From the NCBI RefSeq assembly GCF_963966145.1, contig NC_091053.1:19468001-19532000 (forward strand): a stretch of 64,000 nt of DNA, written 5' to 3'. Positions within the stretch are counted from its first letter, which is position 1. Every line of letters starts with the position of its first letter. This document shows, in pieces, positions 13,601 through 24,457 of this stretch. Below the pieces are notes generated by a model that was given only the letters and a program-made list of their open reading frames with translations, had not been told where the DNA came from and made no database searches. Source of the DNA: Tenebrio molitor (Eukaryota; Arthropoda; Insecta; Coleoptera; Tenebrionidae). Made by a program: the position numbers and the translations under genes.

Positions 13601-16600
13601 ATATCAAAGCGATGATTTAATTACCTACACAGTGCAACTAACTGAAATCTCAAAATTCAAAATTGCTCGGGTGACTGACACAGAAAAGTTTAATTTTTGA
13701 ATGTCACTCATGATGACAGTAGAAGGTGCTTTACAGAGATTTTGTTGAAATGACAGAAAAATAGTGCCCGAAATTTTAATTCCGCAACTGTACCTTAGAA
13801 ACATCATGTATCCCATTGGTTAAAACGTTCATTAGGATTTTTTTATTCAACATAAATTATTTTTTTAATTATTATTATTATTATTCTTTAATGAATTCAA
13901 TCGAAGACTTGTCAAGTAAAACTTGAACTTGACGTATGCAGTTGTCATAACAACGTAGGAATAAGGGGTGCTTTTTTAAATTTGGCGTCGAAGTTGACGT
14001 TGATTGAAGAGTCAATTGTGAATGAACCACTGGTCTTAAAAACACTAATTTTTCAAAGTGAAGATTAAAAACACAAACAACGCAAAAAGTGAGGTTAGAT
14101 TTAAATAGCTGATCGACTACTCGTCCTAAAAAGGACTGATTTTTAATCCAAGCTGCATCTTAAAAACAAGTAAAAAGTGAGGTTAGGTTTAAACAGCTGA
14201 TCAGAGTTGTAATCCGGTGGTGCGTTCACAATGGACTCTTCGACGCCCAACTTAAGTATTTTTGTTTCAAGTGTCAGCTATTAGTTTTAGTACTTTTTCG
14301 GTACTATCGGTGGAAATAAACGTAATCGAGAAGAACAGTTTTGAGTTGACAATACAATTAAGAATTTTTTTAATTGGGTTATTTGCAAGACTAACCGGAT
14401 ATATTTTGTTGTTTTTTTTTTGACAGAAATCTGACGTAACATTAACAGGGAAAAAATGTTGGGTTACGAGAGTAAAAAGAAACCAAACTGTAGTTTTTAT
14501 CTCTTCACGCCAGGAGATTCAAAAATAGGCAACATATTAAACATAAAAAAATCGAAAGACGTCAGGTCTAGCAATAAAAATGCAAAGCAATCTTTCAACC
14601 AAATGGAAATGTAAATGTGTAAAAAACATAATTGATTACGGAATGTTTAATATGTTGCCTATTTCTGAATCTTCAGGTGTGAACAGATGAAATGGGCACC
14701 CTGTATGTTATTCCAAATATCGGGTTGCAGCGTGAAAACAATTTGAAATAAATTAATTACAATCCAGCGCTTTAATTTGAAATGTTACTGGTCACTGATG
14801 CGACTGTCAATGTCAAAACGTTAACAACCTGAAGTTTAAAAAGTAAAATTCAGTATTACCAACTCAAACAGTCCTCCTTGATCATCTTGTAATACGAAGT
14901 AGACTCCAGCCGTTTAGTGAGGATACATTAGGTGGGGGAAACCTGCGCGGTCCAAATATTCCAGTGCCGTAGAAAAACCAGTGCGTCCCATAGAAGTGGT
15001 TTATATAAAAACATGTAGTTAAGCAATTTATACTAAGTTTGATGCACAATTAAGTATTGTATTCGTTGCTGTTGATTTAAAAACGGGTGATATAAATAAT
15101 CGTCGTCTGCGCCGATAATAACAAGTCGTGCCATTCGATGTGAAATGGCCACCAGAAGCACTTGGATCGCGAATGAATGCAAACTGTAATACCTACGAAA
15201 GGTTCTCAACTAGAATAAATGTCGATCGTCAATTCGTCATTGATTGCTAAAATAACGTAACTACAATAAGAACTTCAATCATAATCGGTGCAAATCATTT
15301 TGTGATATTAATTTGTGTTCGCGAGAAAGAGCTAGACATAGGAAGGGTTCGAAACTCGAATAAATATCAACCGTTAATCAGTCATTGACTGTCAAAATAA
15401 CAAATACACTAAGAACTTCAATCACAATCAATGCAAAATCAATTTGTGTTCGCTAGAAACAGTTAGACATTTAAATTTGGACAATTCGAATAAATTTTTT
15501 CTTCTGTAATTTCTGTAATACTATTACAGTTTCCTATAATGCGCGAGGTGGTGACATCTACCGATATTTTGCTGGCAAACTCCAACCACCCTTATTTCCT
15601 AATAATGGACTGGTCGAACAAAATAGCGTTGTTGCGCATCCCCACCGAATGTATCCTCACTAAACGGCTGGAGTCTAAATTCAGGATGGATTGGGTATTT
15701 CAAGGTCAAAAACATAATTTTATTTTTTGGCTATGTGATAGGTCCATGGATATATCACACAGGCCCGGTTGTATAAAGCGATGTCAAGTCGTTGTTAAAG
15801 TTAACATAATGTCAAGTGATCTGATTGGAGGATATTTAACATTTAATTGAATCAACCAATTAAATGGGCGGATTTCCGACTTGACTGACGCGTTGTTAGC
15901 TGACACGATGTTAACTAAGCTTTTTGTGATTTACCTCCATTTTGATTCTCTAATAGACATATTAACGAACGCGACGTCATCATCTGCGATGTCATTATAG
16001 CTTTAATTCACGGAACATTTTACGAAAATTTTTAGGTTGGCGAAACTTGATGCGGAATTATTTTGTCATGCATGTCAGTTTAAATTTGAAAATGTCAAAA
16101 TGTGTCAAGAACAGGAACTAAAGGAAGTGTCCAGTGGAAAAATTTGACCGTATATTTAGCAATTTCACGTATTTCAAGGGGCATACTATTCCGGACATAT
16201 TCTAGACATTTCTAAAAAAATGTTGTAAACCAGTCATGAGTCATCACTTTGAAGTTTTTCTTCTGACATCAAAAAACCAGGGAAATGGAAATGGCATTAT
16301 CGAGTCAAAAGTGGGGTTATATTCAATAAAGGCCAGTTCACACATATTTGAAAGTTAAATGTCAGTCGTGGCCAAGATTCCGTGTCCGGAATAGTACTAT
16401 TGCGAGCAAAAAAAGTGAAACATCAAAGTTTAGCGTGAACTGACCTAACATGGTCCTAACCTCACTTTGAATTTGATGTTTCACTTTTTTTGCTCGCCAC
16501 TGTACATGCAAGATTGTCTTGATTATCTTCGATATTTGTGTTTTGTGACAGAATTTGGATAAAACAAAAGGCGACTAAATCAAAGTTTTACTTTTAAAAT

Positions 16601-17744
16601 TAAAACATTGCCAACCGCCACAAAAATCCCTAAATCGACTAAAGTAAACATTTTTGTTTAAAAACGGCTTAAAAAGGCCAAATTACAAAAAATAGTATTA
16701 AAAAACCTGTTTCATAAGACCTTGAAGCACTTATTCTTTAAAATAACTCGTGGCTACGCCACTCGTTTTTTAAACTTGAATTAGTGCCTCAAGACTGGTC
16801 TTATGAAACTTGTTTTTTAATACACTATTATACAACCGGACCTAAATCAATTACGGAATTGACAAGACGAATATTTAAAAACGAAACGTCATATGACAGG
16901 ACCTGACGCCAATCTAACAAAAAAATATTTTGGCCTGCTGCGTGTTTAAAACAATCGTGAACGGCTAATAATGCGAATTTAGCGTAAAAATTCAGATGGA
17001 TTGGTTATTTCAAGGTCAACCAATTTTATTTTTTGGTTATGTGATTGTCTTGTAAATTGTGACATGCAGGGAACCAACATAATGCGAATTTAGCAATGTA
17101 CTATCAAGAGCGCCTGTGAAACCTTGTGGTATAATTTTACACATTATTTCACAGACATATCGTTGACATAATTTAATTATGAATTGGCAAATTACAGTGT
17201 TATTGGACATGTTGGGGCGGCGACACGATCAAAGATTAGTAACGGTGACTCATTCATATAAGAACCGTTCTCAAACCAAAACCGTCTTTGATCTTGCTAA
17301 AACTGTTGAAACAACTACCCCAAGACTAACTTGGTTAATATTTTGAGAAAACGACTTCGACATCGTGTACAACCGTTGTGTTAATTTTTTCCATCGTCAT
17401 AACATCATCAAATGTTTGTCCAGATCTGGAGCGAATCGTTAAAGGTGTGTTAATTTTTTTAGTACTACGTCCTCGAACGCAACGGTTACGTCGATAAGAA
17501 AAACAAACCCAAGGAAGTGTGCTGCACCCCGTACGAAGAGGATTCAAATTCGAACGTGAAGACGTCAAAATTTCACGACCTGCACCGAATTTTCGAAAAC
17601 TCCAAAGTAGTCAAAGTTCCGGAGATGGCAACCTATAAATCAAATCATCAGTGCAATTTACAGTCAAAAAATTCAAAAACGGGAGTAAATGATGATAATT
17701 CTAAAAATAATTCTAGCTTTAAAGATGTTAGACCTAATGGATAA
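4681..17744 (+). CDS. Ig/fibronectin-III transmembrane receptor, protogenin/IGDCC-like (3' part of gene)
   Basis: Twelve coding exons: 4681-4822, 4884-4952, 5012-5217, 5332-5664, 5719-5919, 9392-9544, 9654-9842, 9933-10221, 10273-10403, 10455-11182, 11267-11368, 17463-17744. All junctions are GT-AG and every phase matches, giving 941 codons including the TAA. The protein reads as three Ig domains (Cys/Trp/DAGxYxC cores: VLFC..IKW..DAGSYGCIA; LYCAV..VQW..DAGNYTC; LDCQA..ITW..SDSGIYQC), then four FN3 domains (LTW, LSW, LTW, LYW cores; NSSYEFKVRA, DQHYTVYVRA). A membrane span follows (about GIIMGVTVSLVCLVFCISF) with a basic stop-transfer RKR and a ~220-residue cytoplasmic tail that is Asn-rich at its end. 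Family knowledge: DCC/neogenin/protogenin receptors have four Ig domains, so a first Ig and signal peptide should lie upstream. Frazzled/neogenin have six FN3, so a protogenin/IGDCC-like assignment fits better. The role in adhesion or guidance is inferred. The two large introns are transposon-filled; the others are 51-90 bp. Confidence 0.8.
6525..7090. repeat. diverged copy of the 2272-2656 MITE family
   Basis: It shares ATATGTTTTGTTGG, CGCAACATTAACAG and the CGGAAGTTACTCCA(A/G)TTGTACC segment with 2272-2656 and ends CAACTGAAACAGG...CACCCGGTAG. The left end is eroded and an extra ~140 bp splits the right arm. Confidence 0.5.
7214..7418. mobile_element. MITE with ACAGTTAGGGACACGGAATT ends
   Basis: TIRs: ACAGTTAGGGACACGGAATT (7214) and AATTCCGTATCTCTAACTGT (to 7418), with the subterminal TTTCGGGCATCA / TGATGCCCGAAA also inverted. 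It is related in sequence to the 'aaatttcgggcac' elements at 13470-13800 and 62094-62442. Confidence 0.65.
7753..7910. repeat. dispersed repeat 'ggatggattgggtatttcaa'
   Basis: GGATGGATTGGGTATTTCAA followed by GGCTATGTGATG, GTGACATGCAGGGAACCAAC and GCGAATTTAGCAATG. The same string of motifs recurs at about 16990-17100, and its first part at 15684-15745. All three copies lie in introns of the Ig/FN3 gene. Confidence 0.6.
8198..8627. mobile_element. MITE with TACAGGTGTCTCAAAAATGG ends
   Basis: TIRs: TACAGGTGTCTCAAAAATGG / CCATTTTTGAGACATCCTGT, extended inward by CGCCCAATCTC / GAGATTGGGCG. It is about 430 bp and has no transposase. TA flanks are present. Confidence 0.7.
8630..8815. repeat. dispersed repeat shared with 60343-60640
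   Basis: The block from GTCGTTTTCAGTGACATCCG to TAGTCTGATTTGGATTCCGA is homologous to 60343-60640, where part of the same sequence appears in the opposite orientation between inverted ends. Here only one arm is present. Confidence 0.55.
11683..11800. repeat. short imperfect inverted repeat
   Basis: AACTAGTTTGTTAATG at the left and CATTAACAAACGAGTT at the right, with AATTAATAATTG... and ...GATTATTAATCG inside. It is a small hairpin-forming remnant. Confidence 0.45.
12621..13372 (+). repeat. dispersed repeat family R12, copy 1
   Basis: It begins TGTAATTTACCTCCATTTTG, continues AACGCGACGTCATCATCTGC, and ends in an inverted pair TTTCATAAGATCTTGAAGCA ... CGTCTTATGAAACTTG. Two more copies occur at 15921-16829 and 51797-52272. 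No ORF is shared by the copies, so it is a non-autonomous element. Confidence 0.7.
13470..13800 (-). mobile_element. MITE 'aaatttcgggcac', diverged copy
   Basis: It is the reverse complement of most of the element at 62094-62442, including GCACCTTCTACTGTCATCAT and TTATTATGCCACAAATGACA. Only one outer end (CCCGAAATTTTAATTCCG, near 13770-13790) is well kept. Confidence 0.6.
14335..14890. mobile_element. MITE of the 2272-2656 family carrying a nested MITE
   Basis: The outer ends GAGTTGACAATACAATTAAG and CCAACTCAAACAGTCCTCCT correspond to the 2272-2656 element. A second inverted-repeat element (about 14500-14690; AGATTCAAAAATAGGCAACA / TGTTGCCTATTTCTGAATCT) sits inside it, so two insertions are stacked. 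Confidence 0.65.
14900..15676. mobile_element. 777-bp inverted-repeat element with an internal tandem duplication
   Basis: TIRs of about 37 bp: AGACTCCAGCCGTTTAGTGA / TCACTAAACGGCTGGAGTCT, extended by GGATACATT / AATGTATCC and AGGTGGGG / CCCCACCG. Inside, a unit of roughly 150 bp is repeated twice (about 15197-15340 and 15345-15470), each containing AATAAGAACTTCAATCA-type or ACTAAGAACTTCAATCA-type sequence and AATTTGTGTTCGC. No transposase frame is visible. Confidence 0.7.
15921..16829 (+). repeat. dispersed repeat family R12, copy 2
   Basis: It starts TTTTTGTGATTTACCTCCAT and carries GACGTCATCATCTGCGATGT, then the terminal inverted pair around 16720-16820 (TTTCATAAGACCTTGAAGCA / ACTGGTCTTATGAAACTTG). 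It is longer than copy 1 because of an extra ~190-bp segment around 16200-16500 that contains its own small inverted repeat (AAAAAAAGTGAAACATCAAA / TTTGATGTTTCACTTTTTTT). Confidence 0.7.
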
Positions 17745-20435
17745 AGTGGCCGGTGTTTTAGTCAATATTATTAAAACAAATAATAGTAAATGTTCATGAC
17801 CAATCTCCATTCAAACTGAAGATAACTAACAAACTTGAATTTTATTAATTACCTTCAATAATGAAAATATGACTGATGCTGTAACTAATAGTTGTTGACA
17901 AACTCTCGATTAGTTTAATTTTATTTAAATGCTGTCAAGGAACGATCGCTTACCGAACAAAACAAAAAAAAAAGTACTAGAGTGGCGACACTGTACGAAA
18001 TTATTCCTCAAGTTTGTCCACTTCACAGGACGGACTGCCTAACTTATTGAAATTTAGAATTTAGTTCGCATCGCTTCGAACCAGTTTGATGAAATTTTCA
18101 CTCTGAAAGCCGTTTGTTTCACACGATGCGACTTCATCCTACTGTTTCTTTTTTCGAACGATTTTACGTCAACTTAAACTAACGTAAGGATAATTGAAAA
18201 ATCAAATCTTAGCACTACACGCTTGGCGGTAACAGACATAACGTTCCGTTTTCCTGCTAATTTCCCGACGACCCGTACGAAATAGGTAGAAAATTTTCTT
18301 GCAATAGGTTGTCATCGGCTCTGCAACGAGTTTCTTTCACACAAAACATCTCAATTGCTCAATATTAATCATAAACTTTCTTTTAACCTACACCAACATA
18401 TAGCTAGCTTTTATTCCCGGTGGTTTTTCTTTCGGTTTGTCCACTTTTCGCTCGGTTTCAACATTCGTAGGTCGATTTTGCATTTTGTTCTGTACATTTT
18501 TTTTAGTGAACATTGTCGATTAATTGTGTGCCGGAACGCGTCTCGTTGGCTGGAATGAAGCGGTGTCTTCGCGATATTCGTTACATTTCGTGAAGACGTT
18601 CCAGCCAACGAGATGTGTTACGAAGGAACGCCGTCGAGGTTTCTACCGTTGCATGGGGAGGTGTCTGGGTGGCGTTTCTTGAGAGGCATTTCGTATTGTT
18701 TAAATTTACGAGTGTGTTGGTGTGGTGTATGAAATATATAATTTTTAATTAGCATAATACAACTGGTACCTGACAACAATTACATATATAATAGCTTAGG
18801 CGTAAGTAAAATGTTATTGTACAGTATATTCTGGGTGATTGTGCGGATGAGTGGTTGTTTGTGTCTGATTGTTACAGTGTTTTATTATATGTTAAATGGC
18901 TACAATGTTAACTGTTCTTCATTAACGTTACCAACAAAGCATATTTATTATTTATATATCCAAAGATGAATATTCCATTGTTTAAATGATGTACAAAATT
19001 GTTTATAAAATATTATCCTCTTATTCAGTCACAACTCTATGTGGTGTGTGCCTTTATATTGTACAAAAACAACGATCATTTTTTTTAATTACTGTACATA
19101 TAGGTCTTAAGGTTTACGTTAGAGTTACCTGCATTATATTTTTTGTTACGGATTTTCATTGGCGAACCTTTGTCTACTGTTGATTTTCCCGCAGTTATTA
19201 ACATGCTCAAGTACACCTGATACATTGTAAATACATAAAATTTTTTTGCGTTTTTCATCAGAGGCACGACTGCACCAGCCACGGATACCTCGCGAGTTGG
19301 AATTTGTTTAGATTTGTAAAATTTTTCGGTGATGAAATCTGAAAGCGCAACCACATAACAAGTCGAATCAAAAGCTGCTATTTTATTCTACAACCAACAT
19401 TCCTTCGGACAATATAAAGTATTATGTAAGCAGAGAGAAAACCGCTAACACCCGATTTAGGTTACCGTTGTTACATTCCAAATTGTGCAAACTAAATATT
19501 AAAGCAATAGACTTTAAAGAGTTATTAATGACTAATATAAAATTTATGATGCATAGAGGAAATATTTAATTTTCGATTTGAGCATAATGAAATGGTGTTG
19601 ATGCCAAGTTGTTCAAATAGTTATTAAAAACGGTTGAATCTACCTCACTTATTATAATATATTACAATAATTTAAGTATTTTTCCTAATATTATAATACT
19701 GTTTATTTATGTTATGTCTCAGGGCATTTTAGTTGATTTAGTTTTAGTTTTTAAATATATATGCTTTATATTTGGCTATAAAATGTATGTTGTATGTCCA
19801 TCCGATATTAATTATTTAATATTTTTATTATTTTACCGAAAAGTCTGATGTGAGAGGCTGCTAGTTTAAATTTTGTAGCCAACAGACTTCGTCGAATGTC
19901 TGCTAAGGAATTGTGTATTTGTTATTATGCAATTCCACTTTTTCTCCACTTACGTTACATACTATATAATATACAACACTGTTTGTCATGAATTTTTACT
20001 GTGGGATGTTAAACACAAGTACTTAATATCGTTCTTCACATATAAATAATATGTAGTGAATGTTTTCAAATACCTCAGTAGTATCGTTTTTATTTTACGA
20101 ATGACATGACAACTTGAATAATGAATAATAGCAATAAAATGACACACACAAGAAACGTTGACGTGATCAAACATGTGAGCTTTTCGGTGTACATTTAGAT
20201 AATATACGTAACAACGAATCGAAATAAGTAATTTTAAACCAAATGGAAATTATTTATGTAGATTACAGAGTCCCACAGTTTTAATTCGAAACGTAATAGG
20301 TACTGTTATTGCAACTCATATTGTAAATTATATTTAAATAAAAAATGGTGTAAATGTGTTAATAATATATTTTTGTACGCTTGAATGAATGCGATATTAT
20401 AATGTATTTTAAAATAAAGAATATTTAAAAATGTA
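17745..20435 (+). other. 3' untranslated region of the Ig/FN3 gene (inferred)
   Basis: After the TAA at 17742-17744 about 2.7 kb of AT-rich, non-repetitive, non-coding sequence runs to an AATAAA at 20413-20418. Low repeat density compared with both sides supports its being transcribed 3' UTR. A strong hairpin (CTCGTTGGCTGGAA / TTCCAGCCAACGAG) lies at about 18541-18613. The exact cleavage site is not visible. Confidence 0.5.
20413..20418 (+). promoter_or_regulatory. candidate poly(A) signal AATAAA
   Basis: A canonical hexamer followed within about 30 bp by a T-rich tract (TTGTTTCTTTTTTTTTG). It is the last such signal before repeat-rich DNA resumes, so it is the most likely end of the Ig/FN3 transcript. 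Confidence 0.45.
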
Positions 20436-20532
20436 CCAACTTGTTTCTTTTTTTTTGTATCCTAAAATAAGACATGTCTCAATTCTAAATTTCCACCAAC
20501 ACTACTCGTGTCAAAAATAAATTACTCCCTAG

Positions 20533-21390
20533 CAGTGGCGGTCCTCCGAGGAGGCAACGGAGGCAGTGCCTCCTCAAATAAAATTAAATAAAAAGAAAAA
20601 AAATATAATATTTAATTAAATATTATATTAAATCATATTATTTATGAAGATATTTGCTTATAAATGATAATTGTTGTCGTAAAAATGTATTACAAGAAGA
20701 TTTTAGCAGTTCCGGTTAGTATTATTTGTTGCTTCTGCCGGCCGGAGGCAGAGTTTAATTTTGCGCAGCATGTCTTGACTCTTGACCTTCACCATGCACT
20801 GGTGGTGTAACGGTCGTTTATAAGTGTAAGTTGTTGTAGGTGGTGGTGCTCCTTTGTTTTTGATTTAGATTTGGAGGGTGTTACTGGTCCCTAGTCAAAA
20901 GTCTGTATTTTATTTATTTTTATATTGTTTAATAAAATGAATGAAGATATGGATGGAAGTCACCTTAAGAAATTGCGAAGATATTATTGATTAATTTATT
21001 GTTAAATCATCCATTTAATTCATTGTCTTACGACAAATTGTAAAAAGCCAAGAACAGCCACAACCAAATTTAACCGGCCTTATATGCGTAAGTGGAAAGC
21101 AGAAACGGTACCTAATTTAACACTACGTGGTTACGTAGAATCAGAAATGCAAATGACTCGTCGGAAGTGTGAACAAAAATTTGTTGTTTTGTTGGCCTTG
21201 CATGCTATTTGCTGCTGAAACAGAAAACACGGTTTAGTCGCGTTTAAGATTTAATGATCTTAAAAATATTGCCCTTTGTATCGAACGACACCAAAAATCA
21301 AAAGAGCACATCAAGTCAGCCGTAAAATTTCATTACATACTGGGAAAACAGAACATTAAAAACAGAACAATAATAAGTCGTTTATCAAAA
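20533..21390 (+). pseudogene. decayed hAT-type transposon with transposase remnants
   Basis: CAGTGGCGGTCC at 20533 resembles the CAGTGGCG terminal repeat of many hAT elements, and it stands in a GC-rich patch. Downstream, broken frames read KFNRPYMRKWKAE, then MTRRKCEQKFVVL, LKNIALCIERHQKSKEHIKS and AVKFHYILGKQN. The last resembles the N-terminal region of ZMYM/TTF-type hAT transposases (…LKxHExSKxHxxSMxKF). Stops and frameshifts interrupt it. The right terminus was not found, so the end coordinate is approximate. Confidence 0.55.
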
Positions 21391-22146
21391 AGCAATGTTA
21401 ACTGCAATAAAATTTATAACATAAAATTTACTCCAAATTTTAACAGAAAATGTTATCTAAGAATACAGTATATCAATACTGATATTTTAATTAAAAAAAA
21501 ATGTCATTCTTCTGAAGTTTTTGCGTAAAATAAAAAATACGTTGTGGATAAAATGTTGTACTGCGTTTGTTGATTACCAGCAAATAAAACTCTTGAAAAC
21601 TTAAACACTCGGCCGTGCAGCCTCGTATCTAAACTTTCTCGCGAGTTTTATTTTTTCCTCTTTTAAACTCAATCCGGGAACAAACTGTAGGTATATACCG
21701 GTGCCCCAAAATTCGTGGAACAACTCAGTTGAGCAATATCAACTCATGTTAAGAAATTATTGGAAAAGTAATTTAAAAATCCTATATCTTTTAGATTTGA
21801 AGATATGGGGGCTCAAAAGGTGCAGTTTTGATCTCGTTTATTTTAAATATTAAAAAAAATTTGACTACTTGTTTTTGACTAGCCAATGTTAAAATAATTC
21901 TGAATGATTGTGATCAGGTTTGCTTTACTTTATTATTTACAGCATTTCCAAGAAGTGACTTTATGTCGGTTTTACCTCAAATAACTTATGGCAACGTGGC
22001 TTTGATTTTTCTTTCTTATTTCCATGGATACAAGAAAAATGAAAATTGTATTTATAGTGTAACAAATAACTATTTATGTAGGTTCATATCTTCTACAAAA
22101 AAGAAGATGGAACAATTTTACCTGATATTTTTACTTAACAAGTACA
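21391..22146. other. unassigned AT-rich intergenic stretch
   Basis: No gene or clear repeat is seen. It may include the rest of the hAT remnant. It ends where the satellite array begins. Confidence 0.3.
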
Positions 22147-23600
22147 GTTTTTTCGAAAAATTTTTTTGTCGCCGATTCGAACGAAATTGCGGTGAGTTAT
22201 TGTACAGGATGAGTTGAAGTCAGGCATATGGAAAGTTCGCGCCATAGACCCCATTTGTTGGTGTGGGAGCCAAAAATAGGCAAAAATATGAGGTTTTTGG
22301 TTTGTGAATTTCTCTGAAACGAAAAAAGCGAGGTAAAATTTTATCGACTCAAAATTAGCGCATTGAAAAGAGGAATCCAGCGGTGTATTATTCATTGTCA
22401 TATTATGTTTAATAAGGGAGCTACGGCCGTTTAAATGATTTTTCAGGGTGCAAATTTGATAGAAGGTAGGGGTACGTGGTTTTTTCGAAAAATTTTTTTG
22501 TCGCCGATTCGAACGAAATTGCGGTGAGTTATTGTACAGGATGAGTTGAAGTCAGGCATATGGAAAGTTCGCGCCATAGACCCCATTTGTTGGTGTGGGA
22601 GCCAAAAATAGGCAAAAATATGAGGTTTTTGGTTTGTGAATTTCTCTGAAACGAAAAAAGCGAGGTAAAATTTTATCGACTCAAAATTAGCGCATTGAAA
22701 AGAGGAATCCAGCGGTGTATTATTCATTGTCATATTATGTTTAATAAGGGAGCTACGGCCGTTTAAATGATTTTTCAGGGTGCAAATTTGATAGAAGGTA
22801 GGGGTACGTGGTTTTTTCGAAAAATTTTTTTGTCGCCGATTCGAACGAAATTGCGGTGAGTTATTGTACAGGATGAGTTGAAGTCAGGCATATGGAAAGT
22901 TCGCGCCATAGACCCCATTTGTTGGTGTGGGAGCCAAAAATAGGCAAAAATATGAGGTTTTTGGTTTGTGAATTTCTCTGAAACGAAAAAAGCGAGGTAA
23001 AATTTTATCGACTCAAAATTAGCGCATTGAAAAGAGGAATCCAGCGGTGTATTATTCATTGTCATATTATGTTTAATAAGGGAGCTACGGCCGTTTAAAT
23101 GATTTTTCAGGGTGCAAATTTGATAGAAGGTAGGGGTACGTGGTTTTTTCGAAAAATTTTTTTGTCGCCGATTCGAACGAAATTGCGGTGAGTTATTGTA
23201 CAGGATGAGTTGAAGTCAGGCATATGGAAAGTTCGCGCCATAGACCCCATTTGTTGGTGTGGGAGCCAAAAATAGGCAAAGATATGAGGTTTTTGGTTTT
23301 TTGTGAATTTCTCTGAAATGAAAAAAGCGAGGTAAAATTTTTTCCACTCAAAATTAGCGCATTGAAAAGAGGAATCCAGCGGTGTATTATTCATTGTCAT
23401 ATTATGTTTAATAAGGGAGCTACGGCCGTTTAAATGATTTTTCAGGGTGCAAATTTGATAGAAGGTAGGGGTACGTGGTTTTTTCGAAAAGAATGTTTGT
23501 CGCCGATTCGAACGAAATTGCAGGCATATGGAAAGTTCGCGCCATAGACCCCATTTGTTGGTGTGGGGGCCAAAAATATGAGTTTTTTGATTTTTTGTCT
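22147..23600. repeat. tandem satellite array, 332-bp unit, ~4.4 copies
   Basis: Units start with GTTTTTTCGAAAAA at 22147, 22479, 22811, 23143 and 23478 (spacings 332, 332, 332, 335). The first three units look essentially identical. The fourth has a few changes and +3 bp. The fifth is truncated and lacks about 35 bp after GAACGAAATTGC. The unit ends GATAGAAGGTAGGGGTACGT. Identical antisense frames of about 96 codons in each unit are a by-product of repetition, not genes. Confidence 0.95.
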
Positions 23601-24457
23601 AATTCTAATTTTTGTATAATTCATCACGTCTAGTGCGAAAAAAGCCTTCGTATTGCAACAAGTTGTATAAATAGCTTTTATTCAACATCGATTATGAAAA
23701 TGATACTTTAATTACTCAATTTAGTGAGGAAAATAGGCGTTTGCATCACTAGTGAGGAAAATGGAGAAAGTAAACTCACTAGTGAGGAAAATTTATTTAA
23801 TAACAAGCTACTACATTAACAATCTACTACCTAGGTATTTATTAATATAAAAATTTAAAACACTGTTATTTGCATTACATAATTGAAATTCCAGATCCGG
23901 AAAATTCGAAAAATAGGGGAGTAAAATAATTATAAAGAAATTTAAAATTGAGACTCATTTCCATAAGCGATGTTGGAAAAAATAGTATACACAATTCGTG
24001 ATCAAAGTGCGATTTTTCAACTCGCAATACTATCCTCACTCGCTGGCGCTCGAGAGTATATCATTGTTCGTTGAAAAATCAGGCACTTTCATCACTTGAG
24101 TATAGTGTAATATACTAAATTTTAGAGTTCTATTGGTGATTAAATTTATTCCGTGGACTTCCATAACACCCTGTGTAGATTATAGTCTGTATCTTCAAGT
24201 TTTTACCGTTAATTCAGTTTCTGGCGGTCTGGCGCCGACTGAGTCACAAAAATCAACTTCTCTTTTCCTCTTTCCACCCTTTTTGAGAAGTTTTGACCTA
24301 CTGCCAAATGTGTAGTCGGTAGAAAGTGTTTCTCCAGTTTCCAATGGGTTTGAAGCTAGTGAAATAGATTGAATATTATGTGTCTTGCACATTTTAATAA
24401 GCACCAAAAAGATCAACTAAATTAGATGAATTATCAGTGCGGCAGGAAACGGAAGCT
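23601..24457. other. intergenic stretch between satellite and gustatory receptor
   Basis: Around 23725-23790 the motif TAGTGAGGAAAAT occurs three times at 22-29-bp spacing. 23983-24117 is an imperfect inverted repeat (AAGTGCGATTTTTCAAC / GTTGAAAAATCAGGCACTT). Nothing coding is seen. Confidence 0.5.

Larger units (their letters stand above)
11369..17462 (+). other. last intron of the Ig/FN3 gene (6.1 kb, repeat-filled)
   Basis: Donor GTAAGATT after CCCCGA, acceptor TTTTTTTAG before TACTACGTC, both phase 0. It separates the TENPR tail exon from the final coding exon. The listed repeats occupy most of it; the remaining parts show no coding or RNA signal that I can recognise. Confidence 0.7.

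Noticed and set aside
22135..23400. four near-identical antisense frames of 88-97 codons
   Set aside because: They are the same chance frame in each satellite unit; identity reflects DNA homogenisation, not protein selection.
23725..23792. three spaced copies of TAGTGAGGAAAAT, considered as a CRISPR-like array
   Set aside because: Only three imperfect 13-bp repeats with unequal short spacers in an animal genome; a simple degenerate tandem repeat.
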